This document shows positions 9,271-19,782 of a DNA stretch of 64,000 nucleotides, piece after piece; positions within the stretch are counted from its first letter, which is position 1, and every line of letters begins with the position of its first letter. The stretch comes from an uncultured Eubacteriaceae bacterium (GTDB taxonomy: Bacteria > Bacillota > Clostridia > Lachnospirales > CAG-274): positions 50,090 to 114,089 of the forward strand of contig CAMMIW010000005.1 of the NCBI GenBank assembly GCA_946497035.1. The letters are read 5' to 3'. The notes beneath the pieces are model-generated. The model saw only the letters and a list, made by a program, of their open reading frames with translations, had not been told where the DNA came from and ran no database searches. The translations under genes were made by a program, and so were the position numbers.

Positions 9271-9684
9271 CTATAAAACTCTACCACATTTTAAGCAAAA
9301 TCTATCGTTAAGTCCATTTTTTTGGCCACAAGATTGACATATTCTACATTCTTCTACAGTAGATATTTGTCTTTTATCAACAATATTTTGACTATTATCC
9401 ACTTGATCGTTTGTATTTTTATTTTGAGCCATTTTTTCTTTTATAATAGCTATTTCTCTTTCCACTTGTACCATCTGCTTATATTTTTCTTCAAAAAAAT
9501 CTCCTATATTTCCACCATAAGAATATATTTCATATACCTTTTTACCTGTTTCTATATATAAATTTTTAAGCTTTTCTTCTTCAGATGATAATTGCATAGA
9601 AAGCTTAGTATTTTTTATTATATCTTTAGATGTTTTTGTAATATTTTTACCTATTTTATTAATCATAGATTTTATTTCTTCCAT
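9271..9684 (-). CDS. Coiled-coil protein with C-terminal zinc ribbon
   Basis: A 137-residue protein. Residues ~1-90 are charged and helical (likely coiled coil), and residues ~115-137 form a zinc ribbon CRICQSCGQKNGLNDRFCLKCG with paired CxxC motifs. No signal peptide or membrane segment is visible. Proteins of this shape (helical body plus zinc ribbon) occur widely in Clostridia without a firm function. It lies 19 nt from the diguanylate cyclase upstream and 9 nt from the small zinc-ribbon gene downstream, so all three may share a transcript. Confidence 0.75.
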   Translation of the reverse strand: MEEIKSMINKIGKNITKTSKDIIKNTKLSMQLSSEEEKLKNLYIETGKKVYEIYSYGGNIGDFFEEKYKQMVQVEREIAIIKEKMAQNKNTNDQVDNSQNIVDKRQISTVEECRICQSCGQKNGLNDRFCLKCGRVL

Positions 9685-9703
9685 AAACTCACTCTTTCAT
9701 AAA

Positions 9704-10783
9704 TTAATCTATTATTACACAATTTTTAGTTGTTGTTTTACCTTTATATAAATTTACATCTGCTTTTTTTAAAATTTCATCTATATTATCATTTTTTAAA
9801 TTAAGCTCTGCAACCCCCATAGTCATAGTAACCTTTATATAATTATTATTATATTTTATGCCCTGTTTTCTTGTTTCGTCTAATATTTTTTGACAAACTC
9901 TTTCAGCACCAATAATAGTATCTCTTATTAAAATCAAAAACTCTTCTCCACCCCATCTACATACTTCTATATCCCTTTTTTTACTTTCTTCCATCAAAAT
10001 TTGAGATATCATTTTTAATACCATATCTCCACAGTCATGCCCATAAGTATCATTTATGCTTTTAAAATTATCTATATCACAAATAGCAATACAAAAAGAT
10101 TTTTTATCTATTTTAAATTTATCTACATACTCTTTTATTTTATCATTCATACATCTTCTGTTGCTAATACCTGTGAGCAAATCTATATTAGCCATATCTT
10201 TTAAAGCTTTATTTTTTTCTTCTAAAGCTTCCTGTGTATCTCTCATCTCTGATAAAAAAGCATACATTAAAAAAGCATATATACTACTACCACTAATTGT
10301 ATTAAACATATAAAGAATATCATTTATAGGCATAACCATATGCTCATATTGTGCCATTCTACCTTGTGAAAATATTTTTGCAATTTGATATATAACAAAT
10401 GTTAGTATAACTAATATATGTCCGTATTTTTCTTTTTTTAATATATTTATTGTAACAAAATATATTATAGGTATTAAACATAGCGGGTATACATAAAATC
10501 CATTACCCCATCCAATAAAGTATACATAAAATAACGTCTGAATAGAACATTCTATAAAGGTAATAATTGTAGCTAATACTATATTTTTATTAATATAAAA
10601 AACAGAGAAATATAAAAATAATATAATAACACAAATATTAAATATTACTAAGGGAGTTATACCTTTTATATAAAACATAATTAAAAATATAATATTTAAT
10701 AAAGTTATTATTGCCGTACTTATTCTAAATGAATTTATAAATGTAAATTTTAGTTTTCTACATTTTTTTGTTTTTTTATGCAT
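9704..10783 (-). CDS. Membrane diguanylate cyclase (GGDEF domain)
   Basis: A 359-residue protein with about six N-terminal membrane helices (residues ~15-180), a short helical linker, and a GGDEF domain that makes cyclic di-GMP from two GTP. The catalytic signature is GGEEF (about residues 277-281), with the metal/substrate segment IDNFKSINDTYGHDCGD upstream, so it should be active. The canonical inhibitory RxxD site is not in its usual place (RDIE, one residue closer), so product inhibition may be weak. The N-terminal membrane sensor is not assignable to a family. c-di-GMP output would fit with the motility genes elsewhere in the window. Confidence 0.88.
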   Translation of the reverse strand: MHKKTKKCRKLKFTFINSFRISTAIITLLNIIFLIMFYIKGITPLVIFNICVIILFLYFSVFYINKNIVLATIITFIECSIQTLFYVYFIGWGNGFYVYPLCLIPIIYFVTINILKKEKYGHILVILTFVIYQIAKIFSQGRMAQYEHMVMPINDILYMFNTISGSSIYAFLMYAFLSEMRDTQEALEEKNKALKDMANIDLLTGISNRRCMNDKIKEYVDKFKIDKKSFCIAICDIDNFKSINDTYGHDCGDMVLKMISQILMEESKKRDIEVCRWGGEEFLILIRDTIIGAERVCQKILDETRKQGIKYNNNYIKVTMTMGVAELNLKNDNIDEILKKADVNLYKGKTTTKNCVIID

Positions 10784-10814
10784 TATTTTATTACCATTTC
10801 CTATATTATCTTTA

Positions 10815-11810
10815 TTAATTGTTTTTATCTATTCCTTTAACGCCAACTTCAAAATTCATATTACTAAGGCTCTCTTTAAGAGATATATCGGCTTTTGTTT
10901 TTTCTAAATTATAGTAATCTAAAACACCCATATTACCATTTTTTAAAGCCTGTGCAATAGCCGTTGGTATCATAGCTTCTGCCTCTATTACTTTTGCTTT
11001 CATCTCTTCAACTTGGGCTTTCATCTCCTGCTCCATAGCTATAGCTAATGCTCTTCTTTCTTCTGCTTTTGCTTGAGCTATTTTTTTATCTGCATCTGCT
11101 TGCTCTATTTGTAAATGTGCACCAATGTTTCTACCAATATCTATGTCTGCTATATCTATAGATAGAATTTCAAAAGCTGTGCCAGAGTCTAATCCTTTGC
11201 TTAAAACAACTTGAGATATTTTATCTGGATTTTCTAAAACTTCTTTATGGCTTTTTGATGAACCAACAGTCGTAACTATACCTTCACCTACACGAGCTAC
11301 AATAGTTTCTTCACCTGCACCACCAACAAGCCTTGAAAGATTAGCTCTAACAGTAACTCTAGCTACTACCTTAACCTCTATACCATCTACCGCAACGGCA
11401 GATATCCACGGTGTTTCTATTATTTTAGGATTTACACTCATTCTTACTGCTTCAAATACATCTCTACCTGCAAGATCTATAGCCGCCGCTTTTTCAAAAG
11501 AGAGCTCAAGGTTTGCTCTGTGAGCTGCTATTAAAGCATCTACAACATTATCTACCCTACCACCAGATAATAAATGTGATTCTAATTGGTTTGTGTTTAT
11601 ATCTAAGCCTGCTTTTGTTCCTTTTATAAGTGGTTTTATAATTTTATCTGGTCTTACTCTTCTAAGCCTCATACCTATTAAAGAAAATATACTAACTTTA
11701 ACACCTGCCGCAGCCGCCGATACCCAAAGGCCAACTGGTATAAAATTAAGCACCATAATAATTAAAACTATAACTAGAAAAAATAAACCAGCAAAAATAA
11801 CAATTTCCAT
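10815..11810 (-). CDS. floA: Flotillin-like protein FloA
   Basis: A 331-residue FloA/YqfA-type flotillin. One N-terminal membrane hairpin (residues ~3-45) anchors it, followed by the SPFH-like core and an Ala/Glu/Lys-rich coiled region ([18 protein letters not shown] and onward, ~230-275). Such proteins form scaffolds that organise fluid membrane domains. The ATG is preceded by AAGGAGGGG. It sits 13 nt after the NfeD gene, the usual partnership. Confidence 0.92.
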   Translation of the reverse strand: MEIVIFAGLFFLVIVLIIMVLNFIPVGLWVSAAAAGVKVSIFSLIGMRLRRVRPDKIIKPLIKGTKAGLDINTNQLESHLLSGGRVDNVVDALIAAHRANLELSFEKAAAIDLAGRDVFEAVRMSVNPKIIETPWISAVAVDGIEVKVVARVTVRANLSRLVGGAGEETIVARVGEGIVTTVGSSKSHKEVLENPDKISQVVLSKGLDSGTAFEILSIDIADIDIGRNIGAHLQIEQADADKKIAQAKAEERRALAIAMEQEMKAQVEEMKAKVIEAEAMIPTAIAQALKNGNMGVLDYYNLEKTKADISLKESLSNMNFEVGVKGIDKNN

Positions 11811-11823
11811 ACAAATCCCCTCC

Positions 11824-12300
11824 TTAATTGCTATTTAACAACTTAACATAAAGTTTATTTTCTTCAAACTTTGTTATTTTTATTAAAGAATTTTTTTTAA
11901 TATAGCCATCATCTGATAAAACGTCTAAAACTACCCCATTAAATTCTCCACTTCCAAATGGCCTTAAATCTGTTTTACAAATGCCTTCTTTACCGATAAA
12001 ATCTTCCATATTGCCCACTTGTTTTTTCTCTTTTTCTAAAACATCTGATAAAATAAATTTACCATATATTTGCTTATTTTTAAGCTTTTTTATAACTATA
12101 AATAAACCTAAAGCCATAATAACTATTTCAACTAAAACTATAAAAATACCAAGAGCTTTAAATATAAATATAGTTACACCCCAAGATAAAATTATTAAAC
12201 CTAAACCTATTATGCCAAAAATACCAAAACCAGGCATTAATAATTCTATAATTAAAAAAGTTACACCAACTAGTAATGTTAGTATTGCTAGCATTTCCAT
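11824..12300 (-). CDS. NfeD-family membrane protein
   Basis: A 158-residue short NfeD protein: three or four N-terminal membrane helices (residues ~1-75) and a soluble C-terminal OB-fold-like domain (about 95-158, [20 protein letters not shown] is the characteristic segment). It lacks the N-terminal ClpP-like protease domain of long NfeD proteins. It is the first gene of the nfeD-floA pair and is thought to act with the flotillin in the membrane. Confidence 0.88.
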   Translation of the reverse strand: MEMLAILTLLVGVTFLIIELLMPGFGIFGIIGLGLIILSWGVTIFIFKALGIFIVLVEIVIMALGLFIVIKKLKNKQIYGKFILSDVLEKEKKQVGNMEDFIGKEGICKTDLRPFGSGEFNGVVLDVLSDDGYIKKNSLIKITKFEENKLYVKLLNSN

Positions 12301-12412
12301 ACAATCTCCTCCTTTATAAGTAAGATTTTGAAAAACACCTAAAATAATATTAATTATCCTATATATATAAATATTTTTAAATTAAATTTATATTTTTTAT
12401 ATAATATAAAAA

Positions 12413-13510
12413 TTAAACATTAAATCTAAATAAAATAACATCACCATCTTTAACGATATATTCTTTACCTTCACTTCTAACAAGGCCTTGTTCTTTAGCT
12501 TGTGTTAAAGATCCAAGCCTTACTAAATCTTCGTAAGATACTACCTCTGCTCTAATAAAGCCTCTTTCAAAATCTGAATGTATTTTTCCTGCTGCTTGAG
12601 GGGCTTTTGTACCATTTGTTATAGTCCAAGCTCTAACCTCTTGTGGCCCTGCTGTTAAATAGCTTATAAGCCCAAGTAAAGAATAGCTAGCGCTTATAAG
12701 CCTATCTAAACCGCTTGTTTCACAACCTAAATCTGCTAAAAATTCTTTTTTCTCGTCATTATCAAGCTCTGCTATTTCTTCTTCTATTTTAGCACAAACA
12801 ACAAATACCTCTGAGCCTTCTTCTTTTGCTAATTGTCTTACCTCATTAACAAAACTGTTATCTTTAGCATCATCTGCTAGCTCTTCTTCTGCAACATTTG
12901 TAGCATATAAAACAGGTTTAAAAGTAAGAAGGTTTAGCTCCTTTACAAAGCTTACTTCTTCTTCATCATTAAGCTCTATATTTCTAGCAACAATACCTTG
13001 CTCAAGGCTAGCTTTTAACCTTTCTAAAACATTAAGCTCTTTTTGTAAAGATTTATCTGCTTTTGCTGCTTTTGATGTTCTTGCTATTCTTCTATCTATA
13101 ACCTCTATATCAGAAAAAATAAGCTCAAGGTTTATAGTTTCTATATCTCTAACAGGGTTTACAGAAGCATCAACATGAACAATGTTTCCATCTTCAAAAC
13201 ATCTAACCACGTGAACTATAGCATCTACTTCTCTAATATGTGATAAAAACTTATTGCCAAGACCTTCACCTTTACTAGCCCCTCTTACAAGTCCTGCTAT
13301 ATCTACAAACTCTATAACAGCAGGTAAAACCTTTTTAGAGTCATATATATCTCTTAATTTTTCAAGCCTCTCATCTGGCACAGGTACAATACCCACATTA
13401 GGGTCTATCGTACAAAATGGATAATTTGCCGACTCTGCACCACCTTGCGTAAGAGAGTTAAATAATGTACTTTTACCAACATTAGGTAAACCAACAATAC
13501 CTAGTTTCAT
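12413..13510 (-). CDS. ychF: Redox-regulated ATPase/GTPase YchF
   Basis: A 365-residue Obg-related P-loop NTPase of the YchF/OLA1 family. The P-loop GLPNVGKS is at residues 7-14, and switch/G3 DIAGLVRGAS follows; the C-terminal TGS-like domain ends EGKEYIVKDGDVILFRFNV, as is typical. YchF binds ribosomes and prefers ATP. The length is normal. It is transcribed away from rqcH. Confidence 0.96.
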   Translation of the reverse strand: MKLGIVGLPNVGKSTLFNSLTQGGAESANYPFCTIDPNVGIVPVPDERLEKLRDIYDSKKVLPAVIEFVDIAGLVRGASKGEGLGNKFLSHIREVDAIVHVVRCFEDGNIVHVDASVNPVRDIETINLELIFSDIEVIDRRIARTSKAAKADKSLQKELNVLERLKASLEQGIVARNIELNDEEEVSFVKELNLLTFKPVLYATNVAEEELADDAKDNSFVNEVRQLAKEEGSEVFVVCAKIEEEIAELDNDEKKEFLADLGCETSGLDRLISASYSLLGLISYLTAGPQEVRAWTITNGTKAPQAAGKIHSDFERGFIRAEVVSYEDLVRLGSLTQAKEQGLVRSEGKEYIVKDGDVILFRFNV

Positions 13511-13607
13511 AAATTTATCTTCCTTTCAACAACTAATCATATTTATATATATAGTATACTTTATATTCCCTTTTTCTTCAAGATAAATATTGTATTTTTA
13601 TATATTG

Positions 13608-13636
13608 TTTACAAAAATGTATTTAAAGGTTATAAT
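13608..13636 (+). promoter_or_regulatory. rqcH promoter
   Basis: TTTACA (13608-13613), 17-bp spacer, TATAAT (13631-13636), 32 nt before the rqcH ATG. It lies in the divergent ychF/rqcH gap. Confidence 0.65.
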
Positions 13637-13668
13637 ATAAAAAATATAGTTATAAAGGAGATTATTTT

Positions 13669-15438
13669 ATGGCTTTAGATGGTTTTTCCATTTCAAATAT
13701 AATTTATGAATTAAAAAACACTATTATAGGTGGTAGAGTAGATAAAATTTACCAACCAGAAAAAGATGAAATAATCATGCAAATAAGAAACAAAGGTAAT
13801 GCTTATAAGCTTTTGCTCACAGCAAATGCATCTAGCCCTAGGCTACATTTTACAAATATACAAAAAGAAAATCCTATTAATGCACCTTTGTTTTGTATGG
13901 TTCTTAGAAAACATCTTTCTAGCGGCAAAATATTAAATATTACACAACCAAATTTTGAGCGTATTGTAAATATACACATAGAGTCTATTAATGAGCTTGG
14001 CGATTATTCTACAAAAATATTAACCTTTGAAATAATGGGTAAACATAGTAACATTATATTAATAGATGATAAAAATAATATTTTAGAAAGTATTAAACAT
14101 ATATCTTTTGATAAAAGCTCTGTAAGAGAGGTTTTACCTAATAGAGCTTATGTTTTGCCACCATCACAAAATAAAAAAAATCCATTAACTACAAATTTTG
14201 ATGAGTTTTATAATATAATTAAAAATTGTATGTCTACAAAATGTCAACAATTTATTTATAAATCTTATAATGGGATAAGCCCTATATTAGCGTCAGAAAT
14301 TTGTAATAATGCAAATATAGATGCATCTACAAATATAGAAGAGCTTTCTGATAACCAAATAAAAGATTTATACAACGCTTTTAATAACATTATTTGTTTA
14401 AATAATGAACAAAAATTTTCACCACAAATTGTTTATAATGAAAATGAAACAGTTTTAGATTTTACTGTATTTGATTTCAATATTTTTAAACATTTAGATA
14501 AAAAATATTTTTCTTCTATATGTGAGCTTTTAGAGTTTTTTTATAAATCTAAAGATTTAACATATAGGTTAAACCAAAAATCACAAGATTTAAAAAAACT
14601 TATAAGCCAAAATATAGAACGTTGCGTTAAAAAGAAAGAAATACAACAAAAAACTTTAAAAGATATAGAAAATAGAGATACTTTAAAACTTTACGGTGAG
14701 CTTATTACTGCAAATATATATGCTATAAAAAAAGGTATGACTAAAGCTACATTAAACAATTTTTATTCTGAAAATTTTGAAGAAATAGAAATTAGGCTAG
14801 ATCCAAATTTAACCCCTGCCGAAAATGCTCAAAAATATTTTAAAAAATATAATAAAGAAAAAAGAACTTTTGTAGCTTTACAAGAACAAATAAAACAAAA
14901 TAATGAAGAACTTTTATATTTAGAAAGTGTGCTTTCATCTGTTAACGCTTGTACAGATGAATATGATATAAAAGAAATAAGATCAGAATTAAGTGAACAA
15001 GGCTTTTTAAAAAGGCAAAAAAATAATAAAAATAACAAGCAAAAATCTAATAAAAAAGCTAAACCCCTTCATTATATATCCTCAGATGGCTTTCATATAT
15101 ATGTAGGTAAAAATAATACACAAAATGATGAGCTTACTTTACGTTTTGCTAAACCTTTAGATATGTGGTTTCATACAAAAGATATAGCTGGTTCACACGT
15201 TATAGTTGTATCTGAAGGTAAAGAAATACCTAACTCTACATTAAACGAGGCAGCAAACCTTGCGGCTTATTATAGTAAAGCATCAAGCTCTAGCCTTGTG
15301 CCTGTAGACTATACACCTAAAAAATTTGTAAAAAAACCAAATGGTGCAAAGCCAGGTATGGTTATATATGAAACAAACAAAACTGCTTATATAACGCCAA
15401 ATGAAAAACTTATAGAAAATATGCAAAAAATAGATTGA
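13669..15438 (+). CDS. rqcH: Ribosome quality-control factor RqcH (NFACT/FbpA family)
   Basis: A 589-residue NFACT protein, historically called fibronectin-binding protein FbpA. RqcH binds obstructed 50S subunits and adds C-terminal alanine tails to stalled chains. An N-terminal NFACT-N domain (MALDGFSISNIIYELK), a central coiled-coil (~300-430) and a C-terminal NFACT-R domain with the signature MWFHTKDIAGSHVIV (~498-512) are visible. The ATG is preceded by AAAGGAG. It is monocistronic, ending in a strong bidirectional terminator. Confidence 0.92.
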   Translation: MALDGFSISNIIYELKNTIIGGRVDKIYQPEKDEIIMQIRNKGNAYKLLLTANASSPRLHFTNIQKENPINAPLFCMVLRKHLSSGKILNITQPNFERIVNIHIESINELGDYSTKILTFEIMGKHSNIILIDDKNNILESIKHISFDKSSVREVLPNRAYVLPPSQNKKNPLTTNFDEFYNIIKNCMSTKCQQFIYKSYNGISPILASEICNNANIDASTNIEELSDNQIKDLYNAFNNIICLNNEQKFSPQIVYNENETVLDFTVFDFNIFKHLDKKYFSSICELLEFFYKSKDLTYRLNQKSQDLKKLISQNIERCVKKKEIQQKTLKDIENRDTLKLYGELITANIYAIKKGMTKATLNNFYSENFEEIEIRLDPNLTPAENAQKYFKKYNKEKRTFVALQEQIKQNNEELLYLESVLSSVNACTDEYDIKEIRSELSEQGFLKRQKNNKNNKQKSNKKAKPLHYISSDGFHIYVGKNNTQNDELTLRFAKPLDMWFHTKDIAGSHVIVVSEGKEIPNSTLNEAANLAAYYSKASSSSLVPVDYTPKKFVKKPNGAKPGMVIYETNKTAYITPNEKLIENMQKID

Positions 15439-15442
15439 TTTT

Positions 15443-15486
15443 AAAATACCCTAATAATTTAACAATAAATTATTAGGGTATTTTTT
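15443..15486. terminator. Bidirectional terminator between rqcH and ftsH
   Basis: A long stem (TACCCTAATAATTT and its complement) with a 6-nt loop, ending in TTTTTT on the plus strand and AAAA-complement T's on the minus strand. It serves the convergent rqcH and ftsH genes. Confidence 0.85.
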
Positions 15487-15494
15487 ACATATTA

Positions 15495-17378
15495 TTAAGC
15501 TTCTTTATTTTCAGGTTCTTCTTTTAAATCTTCAACTTTTTCAGGATAAGTTGGCAATTTTTTTTCTGGGAAAAATTTTTCAGGAAATAATGCTCTAAAT
15601 TCATCTCCTGTTATTTTTTCTTTTTCTAAAAGAAGATTAGCCGTTGAATGTAAATATTGTAAGTTATCTTGTAAGATTTGTTTAGCTTTATCATAACAAG
15701 AAGATATAATAGCTTTTATCTCTTCATCTATAGAAGATGCAAGGTTAGGGCTAATCTCTTCGTCTATAAATTCTATTGGTCCTAAAGAGCTCATACCATA
15801 TTTTGTTACCATACCTCTAGCTATTTTAGATGCTCTTTCTATATCACTAGAAGCACCTGTTGTTATATCATTAAAAATAATTTCTTCTGCTATTCTACCT
15901 CCAAATAAAACCATTATTTCTTGTGTAAGATAGTTTTTAGAGAAATAACCTTTATCAACAGGCAGATGCATTGTATAACCACCTGCACCACCAGTAGGTA
16001 TTATAGATATAATATGAACTGCATCCATAAGAGGCAACATTTCTGTAACGATAGCGTGACCTGCCTCATGATAAGCAGTTATAGCTCTTTCTTCGTGGCT
16101 TATAATACGACTTTTCTTTTCTGTTCCTACGCCAACTTTTATAAAAGCTTTTCTTATTTCCTCCATAGATATTTCTTGTTTACCTTTTCTAGCAGAAATA
16201 ATAGCAGCTTCATTTAAAAGATTTTCAAGTTGAGCACCAGTAAAACCAGAAGTAGTTTTTGCAACTTCTTCAAGGTTTACATTTTCATCTAGCTTTTTAC
16301 TTTTAGCGTGAACATTCAATATTTCTTCCCTTCCTTTAACGTCAGGAGCACCTACATATATTTGTCTATCAAATCTACCTGGCCTTAAAAGAGCAGGATC
16401 TAAAATATCAACACGGTTTGTAGCAGCTATTATAATAATATTTTCATTAGTAGAAAAACCATCCATTTCAACAAGCAACTGGTTGAGAGTTTGTTCTCTT
16501 TCGTCGTGTCCACCACCAAGGCCTGATCCTCTTCTTCTACCAACTGCATCTATTTCATCAATAAATATAAGACAAGGTTTATTTTTTTTAGCTTCTTCAA
16601 ACATATCACGAACCCTAGATGCACCAACACCTACAAACATTTCTACAAAGTCTGAACCAGATATGCTAAAAAATTGAACACCTGCTTCACCAGCAATAGC
16701 ACGAGCAAGGAGAGTTTTACCTGTACCTGGAGGGCCAACTAATAATATACCTTTAGGTATTCTAGCTCCTATATCTTTATATTTTTTAGGGTCTTTTAAA
16801 AAGTCCACAACCTCTTCTAAATCATGTTTTTCTTCTTTAAGGCCGGCAACATCTTTAAAAGAAGCAGTTTTTTGACCTTCTGTTAAAACTTTAGCTTTAT
16901 TTTTGCCAAAAGATAATACACGGCTACCGCCACCACCATTACCTTTAACTTGTTGGCTTACTATAAATATAATAAGGACTACTGTTATAATAATTATTAT
17001 AAAAGGTAAATATGTTGAAGAAAATAGGCTAGGCTTGGCAGGTTGATAAGTATCTACTAGATACATACTATCTGAATAGTGTAATATTTCCATAAAGGCA
17101 CTAATGCTAGGTATAGCTATATTTTTTTTAGATCCATCATTAAAATATATAATAGCTGAGCCTTTATCATTAATATCTTCGCTTGTTTTTATACTAATAG
17201 ATTTTATTTTTTCATTGTTATTTGTTTTAATATCGTTTACTAGATTACTATATGTATAGTAAGATACATTGCCATTTTGGTGAGTATCTATATTTTTATA
17301 CATTGTAAAAGATAAAAATATAAAAACAAATATTAATATATACATTAAAAATGTTTTAAACATAGTATCTTTATTCAA
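15495..17378 (-). CDS. ftsH: ATP-dependent zinc metalloprotease FtsH
   Basis: A 627-residue membrane protease. Two membrane helices (residues ~8-26 and ~120-142) flank an extracytoplasmic domain. The AAA+ module has Walker A GPPGTGKT (~213-220), Walker [10 protein letters not shown] and the SRH region; the protease has the zinc motif HEAGH (~433-437). It degrades membrane and regulatory proteins. It is the last gene of the spoIIE-tilS-hpt-ftsH block, 40 nt after hpt. Confidence 0.97.
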   Translation of the reverse strand: MNKDTMFKTFLMYILIFVFIFLSFTMYKNIDTHQNGNVSYYTYSNLVNDIKTNNNEKIKSISIKTSEDINDKGSAIIYFNDGSKKNIAIPSISAFMEILHYSDSMYLVDTYQPAKPSLFSSTYLPFIIIIITVVLIIFIVSQQVKGNGGGGSRVLSFGKNKAKVLTEGQKTASFKDVAGLKEEKHDLEEVVDFLKDPKKYKDIGARIPKGILLVGPPGTGKTLLARAIAGEAGVQFFSISGSDFVEMFVGVGASRVRDMFEEAKKNKPCLIFIDEIDAVGRRRGSGLGGGHDEREQTLNQLLVEMDGFSTNENIIIIAATNRVDILDPALLRPGRFDRQIYVGAPDVKGREEILNVHAKSKKLDENVNLEEVAKTTSGFTGAQLENLLNEAAIISARKGKQEISMEEIRKAFIKVGVGTEKKSRIISHEERAITAYHEAGHAIVTEMLPLMDAVHIISIIPTGGAGGYTMHLPVDKGYFSKNYLTQEIMVLFGGRIAEEIIFNDITTGASSDIERASKIARGMVTKYGMSSLGPIEFIDEEISPNLASSIDEEIKAIISSCYDKAKQILQDNLQYLHSTANLLLEKEKITGDEFRALFPEKFFPEKKLPTYPEKVEDLKEEPENKEA

Positions 17379-17418
17379 GGCAAAACCCCCTTTATAATAT
17401 TAAGATACAAATATTAAA

Positions 17419-17949
17419 TTATTCTTCATCTAAATGAAGTATACCTATATAAGGTAAATTTCTATATTTTTGGGCATAATCTAAACCATAACCTACAATA
17501 AAAGCATCTTGTATAGTAAAGCCGATATAATCTGCATCAATATCTACAACTCTTCTGCTAGGCTTATCTAACAATGTGCAAAGCTTTAAGCTGGCAGGTT
17601 TTTTCTCTTTTAAATATTCTATAAGATAGCTTAAAGTTCTACCTGTATCTACTATATCTTCTAATAATATAACATTTTTACCTTCTATAGAAGTTTCTAA
17701 CCCTTTGTTTATAGTAAGCTTACCGCTAGAAACAGTGGCATTTCCATAGCTAGATACGTCTATAAATTCAAATTCTACTTTTTGCTTTAATTTTTTAGCC
17801 ATATCTGTCATAAACATTACGCCACCTTTTAAAACACATACAAGAGTAATATCTTGCCCGTCATAATCTTTGTTTATTTGCTCTGCTATTTCACATATTC
17901 TCTTGTCGAGCTGCTCTTCTGTAATTAAAACTTCAATTTTTTCATTCAT
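17419..17949 (-). CDS. hpt: Hypoxanthine phosphoribosyltransferase
   Basis: A 176-residue purine salvage enzyme converting hypoxanthine or guanine plus PRPP to IMP or GMP. The PRPP-binding motif NVILLEDIVDTGRTL lies at about residues 92-106, and VLKGGVMFMTD is the second loop. Its ATG directly follows the tilS stop (TAAATG). Its place between tilS and ftsH is conserved in Firmicutes. Confidence 0.95.
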   Translation of the reverse strand: MNEKIEVLITEEQLDKRICEIAEQINKDYDGQDITLVCVLKGGVMFMTDMAKKLKQKVEFEFIDVSSYGNATVSSGKLTINKGLETSIEGKNVILLEDIVDTGRTLSYLIEYLKEKKPASLKLCTLLDKPSRRVVDIDADYIGFTIQDAFIVGYGLDYAQKYRNLPYIGILHLDEE

Positions 17950-19323
17950 TTAATTTTCCTCCCAAATGTATAAATAAACAGTATTTTTAATATTGCTAGG
18001 TTTATAGTCGTTGCATAAGCAAAGGCCTAAAATACCTATTACCTTATTATCGCATAATAATATAGGATATAAATTTCTTTCATTAGCAGGAATTTTTAAA
18101 TCTATAAAAATATTTTTGATTTTTTTTGTCATATTATTAATATAAATTTTATCTCCTGCCATTCTTTGTCGTATAGATAAGCTGTTTTTTATTTTATCAC
18201 AATTTAGCAAAATAGTATAGCCTTTTGTTGAAATATTTATAATATTTTTAGATAATAACATATTTTTATTTAATTCTTTAACATATATCTTTTCTTCTAA
18301 TTGTAATTTATAATCATATTGTATGTTATTTTCATCTAATATAACATCTTTGCTAATAATTAGCTTATCATACTGTTTATATACATATAAATTGTTAGGA
18401 AGGTTTATTTTCTTTCCTGTTTCTTTGTTTAAAATTTTTATAACCATATTAATATGATCATAAGATAAATTATATAACTGTTTATCAAAATGGCTAAAAC
18501 AAATTCTTAATAATCTTTTTTGTATAACTTTATCTAAAATTTTTAGTTTATCAATGTTTAATATTATTTTGTTTTTATTTTTTTCTATTAAACAATCTTT
18601 AAAATAGCTATTAGCTAGGTTATCTAAAAAATTATTCTCATCTGCAAAATTTTGTGCCATATTGGAAAGAGTATCTATAATATTAGGGTTAAAATCATTT
18701 TTAATATTAGGTAAAAGGTTTAATCTTATTTTGTTTCTAGTATAAATATCCATACTGTTTGTAGAATCGTTTCTATAAGATAAATTATTTTTATTACAAT
18801 AATTTTCTATATCTATTCTTAAACAATCTAAAAGAGGCCTTATTATATTATCTCTTTTATAAGATATACCAGAAAGGCCTTTTATACCAGTACCTCTAAA
18901 AAAACGCATAATCATAGTTTCTACGTTATCATCTTTATTATGTGCTATTGCTATTTTTGTAGCATTTTCATCTTTTAAAACTTTGTTAAAAGCATAATAT
19001 CTATATTTTCTACCTGCCTCTTCTATAGATAAATTATCTTCTTTAGATTTAGCATATATATCAAAATAAAAAACTTTAACAGGTATGTTTATACTGTTAC
19101 AAAAATCTACAACAAATTGGTTATCCTCGTCTGATTCTTTACCACGCATACAATGGTTTATATGAACAGCTGTTATTTTTAAATTAAAATCATCTTTTAT
19201 ATTATATAAAAAGTGTAACAAACATATAGAATCTGCACCACCAGATACACCAACTATAATGTGATCATTTTTATTTATAAGATTATGTTTATATATAGTT
19301 TTTAAAGCTATCTTTTCTAACAA
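17950..19323 (-). CDS. tilS: tRNA(Ile)-lysidine synthase TilS
   Basis: A 457-residue N-type ATP pyrophosphatase that converts the C34 of the CAU anticodon of tRNA-Ile2 to lysidine. The PP-loop SGGADS is at residues 27-32. The C-terminal substrate-binding region ends in the usual KPSNIKNTVYLYI-like tail. A CAU-anticodon tRNA at 63845-63918 could be a substrate, though it may instead be elongator tRNA-Met. The stop abuts the hpt start. Confidence 0.94.
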   Translation of the reverse strand: MLEKIALKTIYKHNLINKNDHIIVGVSGGADSICLLHFLYNIKDDFNLKITAVHINHCMRGKESDEDNQFVVDFCNSINIPVKVFYFDIYAKSKEDNLSIEEAGRKYRYYAFNKVLKDENATKIAIAHNKDDNVETMIMRFFRGTGIKGLSGISYKRDNIIRPLLDCLRIDIENYCNKNNLSYRNDSTNSMDIYTRNKIRLNLLPNIKNDFNPNIIDTLSNMAQNFADENNFLDNLANSYFKDCLIEKNKNKIILNIDKLKILDKVIQKRLLRICFSHFDKQLYNLSYDHINMVIKILNKETGKKINLPNNLYVYKQYDKLIISKDVILDENNIQYDYKLQLEEKIYVKELNKNMLLSKNIINISTKGYTILLNCDKIKNSLSIRQRMAGDKIYINNMTKKIKNIFIDLKIPANERNLYPILLCDNKVIGILGLCLCNDYKPSNIKNTVYLYIWEEN

Positions 19324-19385
19324 ATTATCACCTCTTTATAACTATTTATTATAATTATAATATAATTTTTAGAAAAGATAAATAA

Positions 19386-19703
19386 TTATATATAAATTTG
19401 ATATAAAAGGTAGCATATAAAAGCAATAGTACAAATTATAGATACGTTTAATATGTTATTATAAAATTTTAAGCTTTTTTTATTTTTAACATTATATGTT
19501 TTTTTAATATTGTTAGGTGGTATTTTATCTATATTTGTACTATTATATTTTTTTGACATATACTCATTTATTATTTTTTCTGCCTCTAAAACTAAGTTTT
19601 TAGGCACATTATTTTCTTTATTATCTTTTATTATAAATATAACTTGCTCATACCAATTAGATTTATCACCATTTATAAGTATAACTTTCTTTTTTTTGTC
19701 CAT
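19386..19703 (-). CDS. Small single-span membrane protein between spoIIE and tilS
   Basis: A 105-residue protein with a charged N-terminal region (residues ~1-80) and one C-terminal membrane helix (about 85-104, ILNVSIICTIAFICYLLYQI). I do not recognise it. It is not the Ser/Thr kinase YabT found at this place in Bacillus. The ATG is preceded by a GGAGG-like site. It lies between spoIIE and tilS on the same strand, so it is probably co-expressed with one or both. Confidence 0.65.
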   Translation of the reverse strand: MDKKKKVILINGDKSNWYEQVIFIIKDNKENNVPKNLVLEAEKIINEYMSKKYNSTNIDKIPPNNIKKTYNVKNKKSLKFYNNILNVSIICTIAFICYLLYQIYI

Positions 19704-19782
19704 AAAAAACCTCCCATATAAGATATTTTAATTATTAACAAAATTTAGAAATATATACTTAAAATAAAACTACTTTTTTATG

